A stretch of DNA of 64,000 nucleotides. Source: Arachis hypogaea (taxonomy: Eukaryota > Streptophyta > Magnoliopsida > Fabales > Fabaceae). Position 1 is the stretch's first letter. Each line of letters begins with the position of its first letter. The stretch lies in assembly GCF_003086295.3 (NCBI RefSeq), contig NC_092042.1:45196137-45260136 (forward strand). The letters run 5' to 3'. The position numbers and the translations under genes are program-made. Below, piece after piece: positions 38,284 through 49,574 of the stretch. Below the pieces are notes generated by a model. The model had not been told where the DNA came from. It was given only the letters and a program-made list of their open reading frames with translations, and did no database searches.

Positions 38284-38400
38284 TCACAATGATGATGATG
38301 ATGATGGTCCAAAGCCCTCAAGAATCTCTAGTCCATTGATCTTTCCCCAGGGGTCGTTGTATAGCTCCGCTGCAGGGGATGGTGGTGGATTTGTAAACAT
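38284..38400 (-). pseudogene. C-terminal piece of the Pro-rich gene
   Basis: 39 codons including the stop on the minus strand: 'NPPPSPAAELYNDPWGKI', then 'LEILEGFG' and a Ser run to TGA at 38286-38284. Style and position fit the frame at 44275-44519, from which the repeat 38401-44274 separates it. The function is unknown. Confidence 0.45.
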
Positions 38401-39779
38401 TGGGTAATTAATAAATAATTAGCCAACAAATTAATTATTATTTAAAAAAAATAAAAAAATTAAATTTTATAGTTTAATAGAGTAGAAGTAATTAAAATAT
38501 GAATTTTGGTATTAATTTTAAAAGTTTTGGCCTAAAGTTAGACCAACGGACTAAACTGAGTGAACCAGGTCCAAGTAGGCCCAAGCCAACTCACATACAT
38601 GTATATAAGCCAACTCAGCCTTCATCTCCCATTATTTTCCTTGGAAGAACACTGAAGAAGAGAATGGCCATGGAAACCTAACCCCAAAATTCAAATCCAA
38701 CTTCAAACCCTTGTAACTTTTAATCTGGAGCTCCGATTGACGAGCCATCAGAAGCCACGCGTTCGTCTTGAAATTCTCTACAAAATTCACTGAACAATTT
38801 AGTTGGTAAGTCACATTTTCTCACCCATCTACTCTTCCTATAGTTTTGAAATTTGTTGAGCTTTAATGTTGAGAATTTGTTAAATTTTGTGTTTAGGAGA
38901 AAATTAGCTTTGTGAATTTGCTGGGTGTTGTCCCTAGCTTTCGTTGGTAAGATGAGAAACTTCTAACCCTTGTGAAATTATTCATATGGAAAATGGGGTG
39001 TTGATTTAGTGATGTATATGTGATATTAGATTAAATTATACGTTGTGGAGGCAAATTCATGGAATTTGTGGTCAATTGGCGGTGTTAAAAGCTTGAGGTT
39101 GGACAATTGTTGTTGAATTTCTATTTGAAAGAGGCATAGGAATTTGGGTATTTGCAAAATGATGATAATTTGTAGTGTTCCGAGCATTAGAAAGGAATTT
39201 TCCAAGGTATGGTTTTGGTTTTTCGTAATTAAAATATAATATATCCTGAAAACTTAGGTTAGTTGACTGTAAGATAGAATTCGATTGTTGATGTTGCGAG
39301 GATTAATATTTTTTGGTATTTATGAGGCTTGGTGATTTTGAGGTTGGAGATTATTGATATTTATGATTGGGTATCGTATTGGTGGTGTGATATTGATTGA
39401 TGATGGTATAAGTTTGGAATGAGCATAATGGGAATTCTTGAATAAGGTTTGAGAAATAGGAGTTTGAATAATGTTTAGATGTTGGAAAGGCTAGAGACTA
39501 TTTAGTATAGTATAGAAATGCTTGATATTGATTTTAGAATGGTAAAAATTGGGTTTTGTTTGTGTGTTTTGAAACTTAGAGATTTGGTAAATTTCAGGTA
39601 AAAACCAGTTTTTGACTAAACTTCGGCAGGTCATAACTTGGCTTATGGATCCTCAATTTTTGTCAAACTTTTTTAAATAAAAATTAGATTCGTGAAGTTT
39701 ATGCCGTCTGACGAACGGATCAAAAATATTTTAAACCGAAAATGTTATTGATGACCGGAATTCACTCTCCATAAAAAAA

Positions 39780-42240
39780 TGAATCCGTTCTTTGGCAAGC
39801 GCACCAAATTATCGTCAAGTAATAACCCACTAGGAGTGAGATCGTATCCACAGAGATTGATTGATTGAGCAGTGTTAGTTAATGAGTTGATTAGTTAAGC
39901 TAATCAAATATAGAGTATTAAGGACTGTAAATTAAATTAATGAATTATAAAGAACATGAAAGTAAAGGAAAGCAATAAAGTGTAGAAATGGAAATGGCAA
40001 GAATGTAAAGCACAGAAATATAAATGACTGAATAGTAAATAGGAAGGGGAATTAGCAAAATGTAAAAGAAAGCTATAAAGAATGTGGAAGATAAGAATGT
40101 GGGAATTCATTGGGATTAGGAGATGTTGATCTCTTTGGATTAAATTCAGTTCATCTCATCTTCAATCATGCAACTCATTGACCTCTTGGCAATCATGTTT
40201 GATTGAGTCCCAATCCCTTGGTAACTCAATCTCTCAAATCTTGATAATCAGCCAATTTCTTGGTCTAATTGCTCATGAAGAGAGATATGCTTGGTCTCCA
40301 ATTATACCACACATCCTCATAGATCGAAGTAATGGGTGGATTATATGTCACCATATCCAATCACCAAGACCTAGATTCTACTCAAGTGTGAGAAGGAATT
40401 TCAAGCATGGTTTCATGTTTCCTTTTCGAAGGTTCCCATGAAACCCATTTTGCATTCAACCTCTTTCCCAAGATGATTGAACACTAGCATGAAGAATGAA
40501 ATTTCTTCTAGCAAATCAAAGAGAAGATGAAGAGAAGAAGAAATTCACTTTCATTAATCCATCAAGTACAACAGAGCTCCCTCTCCCAATGAGAGGGAGT
40601 TTAGCAACTCATAACTTAGAGAAAAGTATAAGAGATGGAAGAGATGAAGTGTAAAGTAAAGCTAGATCTAAAACTTAGCAATACCAACCCCCTTTTCAGT
40701 ACTTTCAGGGGGTATTTATACTACTCCTATCACTAGAATTAAGAAATTACAAAAAGAAAAAGAAAATTACAATTGGAGGGAAAAGGAAAACTCAATAAGC
40801 GTGACCTTCTAGGCTTGGCGTGTGACTGACGTTTAAGTGGCGTGCCACGCCTAGCCTCTAATTTGGCTTGGCGCACCATGCCCAGCTCTTCAAATGGCAC
40901 GCCCCATGTGTTGGCATCCCTGGCGTGCCACGCCTTCGAGCCCAAGTGGCATGCCTAGGGTCTTCTTTAGTGTTGGCTAGCCTGGCGTGCCACGCCTTCG
41001 AGTCCAAGTGGCATGCCCAGGGTCTTCCTTGGAGCTTTGAACTAGCATGGCACGCCCAGGGTCTGGTGTGCCACGCCCATTGTGGGTGTTGTATCTTCTT
41101 CTCTGGAAAACATAACTGGCGTGCCATGCCCAGGCTGTGGCGTGCCACGCCCATAATGCATGCTTCTTCACCTCTCTAGAAAACATAACTGGCATGGCAC
41201 GCCCGTGCCACGCCCAACATTCTTCCTTGCTTCAGTAGCTGGCGTGCCATGCCCAGCATTCAAGTGGCACGTCCAAGTAACTAATGAGAGTTGGCGTGCC
41301 ACGCCTTTGACCTCAAGTGGCACGCCCATCATTTTTCCTTGCTCCAGTAGCTGGCGTGCCACGCCCAACATCCAAGTGGCACACCCAAGTAATTAATGAG
41401 GGTTGGCGTGCCACGTCTTCGACCTCAAGTGGCATGCCCAGCTTTGCTTGGTCTTCTCTAGTGTTGGCGTGCCATGCCTGGGTCTTCAAGTGGCACGCCC
41501 AAGTGAGAATGAGAGCTGGTGTGCCACGCCTTCGGCAACAAGTGGCACACCCAAGTGTTTGGACCTTCAGCCTCTTCTCTGGAAGCTTGAACTGGCCTGC
41601 CACGCTTTGATGTTTAAGTGGCACGCCCATCATAAGGTGACTCCTGCAAGCTTGGCATGCCACGCCTGTGTCTTCAAGTGGCACGTCCAAGTGTTGAGCC
41701 AGAGCTGGCGTGCCACGCTTTCAATACTAAATGGCACACCCAAGTGGCTATCCCCTTCTGAATTAATGATCTGGCATGCCACGCCCAATGGTTCAAGTGG
41801 CACGCCAATGGTATGTGATGAATTTGGCGTGCTGCGCCCAGCCTGGCGTGCCACGCCCCTTTTGTGGCCTTCAACATTGCTCTATGAAAAATGATACTGG
41901 CGTGCCACGCCCTTGTTAAAAACCCAGACATGCTTCTCTAGAAATCATTACTGGAGTGCTACGCCCTAGTTCTGGTGTGCCACGCCCACACATTTTCATG
42001 GCATTTGCTCTAAGTGGCACGCCCATTTCACACGCTCAGCTTTCTTCATTGTTTTCTTCCATTTTTAAAGCTCTTTTCACCTGAAATGCAACACAAACCT
42101 ATTTCAAAGCAATGTACCAAAATATATATCATTTGATGCATGAAATTGCATTGAAACAATGATTATGTGTTCTTTTTATGGTCCTTTTAAATAGGTAAAA
42201 AGGGTAAATGATGCAAGTCATTAGTTATGCTCGTCCGAAG
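39780..42240 (-). repeat. LTR-like unit with GGCGTGSCACGCC array
   Basis: Lies inside the preceding repeat. Its left end, read on the minus strand, contains a conserved phrase about 'GATACGATCTCACTCC' and 'TTACTTGACGATAATTTGG', comparable in position to the LTR ends of the other families here. It appears to be a solo or partial LTR in minus orientation. Edges are approximate and I could not find a target duplication. Apart from the palindrome array it has no gene. Confidence 0.45.
40800..42030. repeat. GGCGTGSCACGCC palindrome array, 1.2 kb
   Basis: Several dozen copies of a 13-bp palindrome with a G or C centre, about nine of them perfect (for example near 40921, 40982, 41136, 41292 and 41352). 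They alternate with half units of the form 'AAGTGGCACGCCCA' at roughly 20-60 bp intervals. The array keeps both strands open over long stretches, which produces spurious frames such as 41313-41690 and 41403-41894. Confidence 0.9.
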
Positions 42241-42350
42241 TTTGGTGTGCAAAATAGGAAATTTTGGACTTAGCAGCTTTTTGCTTCTACTGCTAAGCCC
42301 ATGTACGTAGATGGACACGCGACGCGGCTATTGGGCTCTTCCCAGGGCCT

Positions 42351-42434
42351 CCGCGTACGCGGCAATGTGACGCGTATGTGAGATGGAAAATTTTTCATGG
42401 CCGCATATGCGGCTATATGGCGTGTATACGCGGA
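42351..42434. repeat. CCGCGTACGCGG palindrome cluster
   Basis: Perfect 12-bp palindromes CCGCGTACGCGG at 42351-42362 and CCGCATATGCGG at 42401-42412, with near copies around 42375 and 42421. It resembles the cluster in the solo LTR at 2439-2554. Confidence 0.8.
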
Positions 42435-42959
42435 ACCCCTATTTTGGAAAAGTTATATTTTTGTGATTTAAACATGATTTTCTAGCTTCCAAACCTCCAT
42501 ATTTACTCTCTAATGTCCCAAATTTAGTTTCTAACCATAGGGAGAGGGGTAAACCCAGAGAAGGTGGTAACTTAGAGGTGAAGAGAGGTTTTGAAGTAGG
42601 GAATTTGAATTGAAAAGTGTAGATAAAGTGAGTAACTAAGTAATAAGGTGTTGATAATGCTGAATGAGACGTGAATGATGATAATGATAATAAATGATGA
42701 ACTTGAGATTGAATTGAGATATGAATTGATGAAATATGAGTGTATGAGAGAAGGTATAAGGGTGGTAATGATATATAGTAGGTGTGATTGGAGTGTGTTC
42801 TGGGCACTATATCCGTGGTAGATAGTGATTGTGGCTATGATTGAATAATTGAGAAAATGCAAAAGGTTTAGAATATGCCGGAGATGCATATACGAGTTAA
42901 TGAATGTATGAATGGTTTATAATGAATTTGAAAATAAAACTCTTTTTGGGCTTGACCTG

Positions 42960-43185
42960 GCAAGGATCCTGGTGATTTACCGCCCACGGGTTATGAAATT
43001 GTGTTTCATGCATTTGACAAGGATTGTGGTGGTGTACTGCTTGTCAACGATTGCAGTTGAGGTGGGTATTGTGGTTATTTACCATCCACATGTTATTCCT
43101 TTCAAATTGAAAATGTCTGTGGAGATCGAGGTGGTTTACTGCTCACCAGGTGAGGATTGTGGTACTGTACCGCTTACCAATTTTC
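42960..43185 (+). repeat. Degenerate minisatellite
   Basis: Five imperfect units of about 35-55 bp sharing 'GGATTGTGGTGGTTTACCGC.CAC', near 42963, 43020, 43058, 43120 and 43149. It lies in the right arm of the 38401-44274 repeat. Confidence 0.55.
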
Positions 43186-43988
43186 AAGAGGATGATGTTC
43201 GGGTTAGCTACCGAACATTTTGGGTTGGCTATATAACCGACAGATGTGACTCATCAACCATAGGGCAGGCATACATCATATGTATATGTGTGTTTTGTTT
43301 GCTTGTGTATTGTTTAGGCTTGCTTATGTGATTACTATGCTTAAGGGTTTTAATTGCTACTTGCTATAACTGTATTATATTTGTGCTTTCCTTGTCTAAT
43401 TCGTTTGTCTGTGTAACTGAGATGCCCTAGTTTGGCAGAGGAGCGACGAGGGTTGTTCCACTAGAGTTTTGGAGGATTGGAGGAAGGAGAAGAATCGAGG
43501 GATTTGGTTAAAGTTTAGTTAATATTTAGAACCTTAGATGACTACTCTGTTTATGGTTTCAAATTATAACTCAAAGTATTAAACCTGGGTGTCGGAGTTC
43601 TAGGATTGCCTTTGGCTTTTCCAGGACCTTATATGTTAATTATGTGGAAACCGTTACCATGTTGAGAACCTCTGGTTCTCATTTCATACAAATATTGTGG
43701 TTTTCAGATGCCAGACATGAGACACCTCGCTGAGGCATACTGGGAGCTTTCTGAAGCGAGGAACTGTTCTTTTGGAAGTTTTATTTTTGGCTGAGTTGTA
43801 TACATTTTTGTATCTCTAATGTATATATTTTATGTTTGTCCCTCTTAGAGGTTGACTTGGAGAAACAGATTTTGTAGATGGTCTTCTGAGTGCATTTTGG
43901 GCATCATGTATATATATAGGCTCTGGCCAGCTTTGGCTTCGCAAGCCGAGTCAGAAGCTTTTGATATTGGTATTTCTTGGAACTCTTC

Positions 43989-43992
<4 letters not shown>

Positions 43993-44051
<59 letters not shown>
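43993..44051. repeat. (AT)n microsatellite
   Basis: About 58 bp of pure AT dinucleotide repeat. Confidence 0.95.
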
Positions 44052-44052
<1 letters not shown>

Positions 44053-44274
44053 CTTTACCTTCCCATGCTTTTCTCTGATCCGTTTCACGTTATAGCTTTC
44101 GAGAGAGTTATGCGCTTTTCTGTTTGATTCTTTTGCTCAAGCTTTTCTTCAAGGATCCTAGATAATTAATTCTTTCAATATATCTGTATATGTATTTTAT
44201 TTTTAGAGGTCGTAGCGCCTCACCACCTCTGATTTACGTCCTAGGTGTAAAGTTCTGTGTGGTAGAGTGTTATA

Positions 44275-45859
44275 GGAGTAGCGAACATAGGTACATCGGG
44301 GACCATTGGCTCCTGAGCAGGATTGAACCATAGTGGATACTCTGGATCATAAATCATGGGGGACTCTAGCTCAGGATCTGCCATATTCATAGGGTTTGGA
44401 GGGAATAGGTACTGGCCTCCGTTGGGGTGGAGTTCGGATAGCAGTGTATCATACGGCATGTCGGGGTCAAAGTCCTGGCTGAGCAAAGGATGAGAGAATG
44501 GGTAGTCTGGAAGGTAGTAGGTGCGAGCAAGGTTCGGAAAACCGAATCGATCATCAAATCGCTCTACCTACTGGTTCACTAGTTTACTGGTTCAACCGGT
44601 AGTTCAACTGAAAGAACCGTTTTAGAATTAAATAATAAATAAATTATAACTAAACATAAACAAATAAATCAAAAATAAAAAAGAATGAAAAACAGATAAA
44701 CTCAATCATAAATACCATTACCAAATTAAATAAAAAATTTAAAAAAATGAAAAACAGATAAATCCAATCATAAAAGCTATTACCAAATGAAAAGTCGAAC
44801 TTAACAGAACCAAAAATCAACAAACAAATCCAATTAAAAATAGCTTTCCACTTTGGAGGTCACATGTTTTTGACTTTGTATCCTAAACACCAATTACCTC
44901 ACATGAACCAAAATTAATTTGATGGAAAACGCCAAAGTTAAATGGTTATGAGTTTACTAAGAACTAACATAAATTTAAAATCGGCAGCAATAGCAGAACA
45001 AATCACTTATTAGTTATAAAAAATTTCATATTCAAAACATAAATCACTAATCAAGCTACCAGAGACATTCAAAATCACAAATCACTCATTCAGACTTCAG
45101 AGACATTCAAATTCAATAATCCAAGTACTAAACAGAAATCACAGTGCCACTAACCTTCCACTACAGCAAGACATCAACGGTGAGACGACAGCGAGACGAC
45201 AATGAGACGACAGCGCAACAGTTGGAAGCCTTGAATAGTAACTTCACTGGTTGAATGGATAACATGCCGAGCTGGAAGAGAAGCTCTAGCCGTATGCGTT
45301 TGGGACAAGGGAAGTAGGAGGCCGCAAAGACGCCGACAACCACAGACGGTGGCGGTGGTTCCGGTGACGAGGGTGGGTTTTTGGTCTGGGGATCCTTAGG
45401 GCTAGCTGTTTCGAAGGAAGGGGGTGTTTGGTATGTGTGTGTGTGTGTGTGGTGTGGTGGGGTTAACCAGGTGGGGGGATTTTATTTTTTTTTTTAAAAA
45501 TAGGAAAAACGATATCATTTCACACGAAACCGATCCTATCCAACCGGCCGTTAACCAGTTGGTTCAACAGTTTCAGAACAGTTTGAGGATCCGCAATTTT
45601 AGGAGGAGGACCGGACTGTTTTACACGTCGGTTCCTGATTGAACCGGTTTGACCGACCAGACCGGTTTGGTTTTCAGAACTTTGGGTGCGAGTAAGTTGA
45701 GTGCCCCAAACATTGCGCCTCCCGTCGCGGGATCCACATATCGACCGTACACTGAATACTCAGAAAATTACATCTGTCACCGTCTGCGAACGTGAAAAAA
45801 TAAAGGGTGAGAACATAAAGTTTCGAGTAGGGTACTACACGGAATCCTAAAAGGTCCAA
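44275..45859 (-). pseudogene. Pro-rich gene of unknown function, split by a hAT element
   Basis: On the minus strand a frame at about 45859-45693 ('CTVDMWIPRREAQCLGHS') should continue, after removal of the hAT element at 44528-45684, into 44519-44275 ('PFSHPLLSQDFDPDMPYDTL', 'ELHPNGGQYLFPPNPMN', 'YDPEYPLWFNPAQEPMVPDV'). It is then cut by the repeat at 44274, with the end at 38284-38400. The text is rich in Pro, Asp and Tyr and matches no domain I know. An AG acceptor-like site precedes the first block. It is probably cargo of the large inverted-end element. It is dead in this copy. Confidence 0.5.
44528..45684. mobile_element. Non-autonomous hAT element
   Basis: 1,157 bp with a perfect 8-bp duplication GGTGCGAG (44520-44527 and 45685-45692). 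Ends are CAAGGTTCGGAAAACC and, reversed, CAAAGTTCTGAAAACC. Subterminal zones repeat ACCGGTT-type words ('CAACCGGTAG', 'AACCGGTTTGACC'). No transposase is encoded; the middle has a short GAGACGACAGC repeat near 45180-45215. Confidence 0.9.
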
Positions 45860-48636
45860 AGCCTAAGTCTAAGCATTCACGAGGTTACGATAGTAATTAA
45901 CACAAACATTTACAGTCACAAGTGTATAACAGAATATCAATTATAGGTACAAGCAAGCAATTATCAACATAGAAAAATGCAACAACCAATTATGATGCAT
46001 TAATTCCTAGTCCTATGCAGGCAATGAGATCATGCGTCAATTGACTACCCACAACCTGACGTTACCCAGCCTTACATCCAAATATGGTTACTCCACTCTG
46101 TACAATCAGTGCACAGGTGCCTCATGAGTTTCCATAAACCATGTACAGTCGTGGCACTTTTAAAAGAATGGCCTAAAACATAATGTGCTTACAATGAGTA
46201 ATAGTCCATATGATGGGCCTCCTCACGTTCATATAGTCTCTGGCTAGGTCAGATGGAAGTCTGCTCTACCAGATAACCTCTAACACATTGGGGCTTATAG
46301 TTTCTCTATAAGGCATATTTTATTAAAAATCCCTAAGGAATTTCTCTGTCCTTTTTAAATAATGACGGTTATGACCATTTTTCCTTTTTTGAGCACTTTA
46401 AATTTTTAGTCACAATTTATCATTTTACTCCTAATATTTTACAAAATTTCATTTTTATCCTTTTTATACTAATTTTTTTAATTTTTTCTTTAGACTTTTA
46501 GCGACACTTTTACTCCTAATGTAAATACTTTACAATTTTGCACTCATAATTTTTCTAAAAGAATTTTTTATCCCTCATTAAGTTAATTAGCCAAATTTAT
46601 ATTTTCTTTTGTGCCAAAGTTACCGTTATGTCTGTAAGTGCTCTAGATTTTACTTAGCCTTATTTCGTATAAAAGTTTTACCAAATTAATTCTAGGATTT
46701 CTCTTTGTCCAAATTACCCATAATACTTATAATTAATATCAATTTTACCCCTAATGACAAAAAAGACAATTTTACCCTTCATTAATTTTCTTACTTGTTT
46801 AATTATCACCTTTTTCACTTTTATCCCTAACTTTTACTAAAACTTTTATTTAGGCCCGAAATTTTATTTTAACTATAATTTTGACCCAACTCTTTTATAT
46901 AATTACAAATTTATGTTTATGACCACTAAGATCATAATTTTTAGCCTAACTTGATTTAATTATATTTTTACCCTCTTTTTATCCGAAATGACCGAAACAC
47001 CCTTTGTGTTACCCCATACCAATTCCATAAGATTAAAACTTATTTTCTAGCCTATTTTAAACCTTTTTTCTACGCACTTTTTATACTTTTAGTGGTTGAA
47101 ATTTTTAGAGGTGCAGTTTTGTATTTTTTTTCATTTTTGGTGACTTTTAAGACTTGAAACTTGAACCGCAAGTGCTTCAATAATTTCGGCCCTTTCATAC
47201 AAGAATTATAAGCATAAAAAATTCATATTTCACATATTTTACAAGACAAAAATAGAGATGCATCATATAATTATCAGAATTATAAATTAGGTATAAAATT
47301 CCCACAAAGTGACTCATATGAACACAAAATCAAACACAAAGATATTCTAACTAATTCTAACAATTACCACTTGTTTAATTCATCCCTTAAACACTTTAAA
47401 TACTAGAAATGACCTAAACATATGGAGGAAGAAAATTAATAAATTTTGAAGCTTCTTTGGCCAAAAGTGGTGTTAGAAAAGTGATGAACTTTGACGACTT
47501 TGAGCTTGAAATTTAGATGCTTCTTAGGTGTGCTCCTTAAAACCTTAAAGAGTGATTTTATAGATATAGAAGAGAGCAATATTTTTCCTTAATTTCAAGC
47601 TGAAAAATAAAAAAGAAGAGGATAAGAATAAAGGCTTATCTTGTTGGAATTTGTATGGACGTGCAAGAAACAGAAAGAAAAAGAAAGGGATTGGATTTGG
47701 ATGGCTTGAATCCTTGAGAACAAATTAAGAACTATGGAAGAACTACTTGAAGGCTTGCTAGAAATATGAAAAAAAGATGCAGAAACTCTTTCCTTTCCTC
47801 TATCAAAAACTCGATCTTTTCTCTCTCTAATGCACTAAATATTTTGTTGAATATTTCTTAAGTTGTTCCTTAGATAAATTGCTGAAGTAAAACTTGATTT
47901 AAATGGTAAAAGAGTGGTTAAAATTAGAAGTAAATGGGCTAAAAAATGAAGAGAAGGGCATGATTCCAGGGAGGTGAGTCATGCCTCATAATGACGTGTT
48001 TATCCGTAGTTAATCGCAATCAGTTACTCAGAGTTAAAATCACTGTAGAGAGGGTAAAAAGCAGAGAGAATTTTCAGCCATATGAGGCAAAGAGAGAGAG
48101 GGACGTGTTACTTGGAAAGCAAGCAAGAGAATTCGAGATCTCTAAGAGGTGTTATAGAATACTATTTAGAAGTTCGCTTCAAATTAACTTTTTTCGCATG
48201 GTAAAATATGGAATAAATCAAGAATGTATGGCTAAGATTAATCTAAGGGAATAATTACTGGGGTAGAAATTTCTTTTACCACTAATTTTGAGATTTTTGG
48301 GTACTAACATTTTTCTGACGCACGCAAAACTGTCGCTAAAAGTGAATCTCAGCTTAAAATGTCTCTAGTGAGGAAAACGGGCCAATGGCAAGTGAGTATT
48401 CTACTCTTTTACTAGTCAAATTTGACTTGGGGGATTAATTACACTCATAAAGTCAATTTTGACCCATTTATTATCATTTTTCTATTTTTTTCTTTTTCTA
48501 TCTATAAATACCTATAAAAATATGCAGTTTATGTAATCTTAAGGGTGTATTAAACTGAGCTTACAGGCAAGTATATGATATTGCTCTTCTTTTCTATATT
48601 TATATACTACATATTTTGATTGCTTAACTTGTATCT
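45860..48636 (-). other. Noncoding body of the large inverted-end element
   Basis: Upstream part, in minus orientation, of the Pro-rich gene's element. 46330-47170 is T-rich with many poly-T runs. A plus frame at 47991-48254 is unconvincing. No domain or RNA gene was recognised. Confidence 0.4.
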
Positions 48637-49050
48637 TATCTGGCTAGCACATGATCTCGATAAGTGATACAAGCTCATATTTATACGTTTAATATATCTA
48701 GTCTAAAGTCCCAAAGGTCTACCATATAGTAGCGCTTGGCGACTAGCATTGGTCACCACATACTAGAAGTTGGGTCGTTATTTATTTTATCATTGGGCCT
48801 GCCTCAGTAATTCTTGATGGGCCGTGACCCTGGATTTTGTGGAATACATTATAAAATAGCCTAAAAAGTCAGTTTATCAAAAATCAGGTCCTTACATTTA
48901 TCTTGAACCAAACAAGATATTAAGACATAATTTAGTTCTGTATACTTTATGCTAAACATAATATTGAGATTTAATTTAATCTTAGTTTCTCAATTTCTAT
49001 CTCCCAGTGTCTATCTCTCAGTCTCAGTCTCTCTTCCAAATATAGCCTAA

Positions 49051-49574
49051 GAAGACACATTCCTCATGTTAGTTTTGTTTGTTAGTGGATTACAAAGTTT
49101 TTCGGAAAGGAATGTTAACTCGTGAGGAAACCATTTATTACCTCGTATATAATGAAAGACATATCAGTTCCGATATATTGAATGCAAAATGACACTGTTT
49201 TGTAGGTCAGTGTCAAAACACTGACATTCGCAATGACTAATATGTTTCTAGGAGATTTTCTTTGTAACGAACTTGGAAATTTAGAAATTCTTCAAGACTT
49301 AGTTGTCTTTTAATAATCCAATATGAACTGAAAGCTTATACTAATTAATAAATAAATATGAGACACTCACAAAATTGTTCAAGAAAAATTAAACTCACTT
49401 TATACACATAAAAAATGAGTTCTATTTGTAAAGAATATTCAAATAATAAGTTTATGGTGATTCTATTAAGATACCCCGTTAAATTTTTAAATTTTCATTC
49501 CATTATCTTCAACCTCTTTCTCCTTTTGAAACAATACCACAATTGGCCAAATGGACTAAATCCATCGGACCAAC
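49051..49574. other. Spacer, nothing recognised
   Basis: AT-rich sequence between the MITE and the next LTR, without any gene or clear repeat. Confidence 0.5.

Larger units (their letters stand above)
38401..44274 (+). mobile_element. Repeat inserted in the Pro-rich gene, class unclear
   Basis: It begins TGGGTAATTAATAAATAATT and ends near 'GTGTGGTAGAGTGTTATA'. It interrupts a minus-strand frame whose halves resume at 38400 and 44275. The expected short duplication is not visible; only a diverged 'ATGTT' repeat occurs near both junctions. The arms are 38401-39779 and about 42240-44274, and the middle is an LTR-like unit. It carries CCGCGTACGCGG palindromes (42351-42430), a minisatellite (42960-43185) and an (AT)n tract (43993-44051). 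No transposase or polyprotein is seen. Frames at 42439-43331 look noncoding. Confidence 0.45.
37621..48896 (-). mobile_element. Large inverted-end element of uncertain class
   Basis: It starts TGTAACGACC and ends GGTCCTTACA, with TTTAT directly outside both ends (37616-37620 and 48897-48901). About 145 bp at the left end (37621-37765) match in reverse the block 48637-48783, which lies about 113 bp inside the right end. Long inverted repeats suggest a Mutator-like element, while TG..CA ends and a 5-bp duplication suggest an LTR element. No direct LTR pair and no transposase or reverse transcriptase were found. The minus strand carries pieces of one Pro-rich gene. It was itself hit by the insertions at 38401-44274 and 44528-45684. 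Confidence 0.5.
37376..49047. mobile_element. Harbinger-like MITE split by nested insertions
   Basis: The left arm 37376-37620 begins GGTAGTGTTTGTTTCTAGG. The right arm, about 48897-49047, reversed begins GGCTATATTTGGAAGAGAG, and both continue with 'GACT' and 'GAGA' words. TAA flanks both sides (37373-37375 and 49048-49050), a PIF/Harbinger-type duplication. The arms resemble the ends of the 3101-6695 element. Without the insertion it would be about 400 bp. The span between the arms is a nest of younger elements. Confidence 0.65.

Noticed and set aside
40858..41931. Overlapping open frames on both strands in the 41-kb palindrome array
   Set aside because: The repeated palindrome has no stop codons in several frames, so the openness is a composition effect. 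The translated text is a simple repeat without domain structure.
37621..48783. Direct-LTR reading of the large nested element
   Set aside because: The long shared block is in inverted orientation, and no direct copy was found, so an ordinary LTR pair is not supported.
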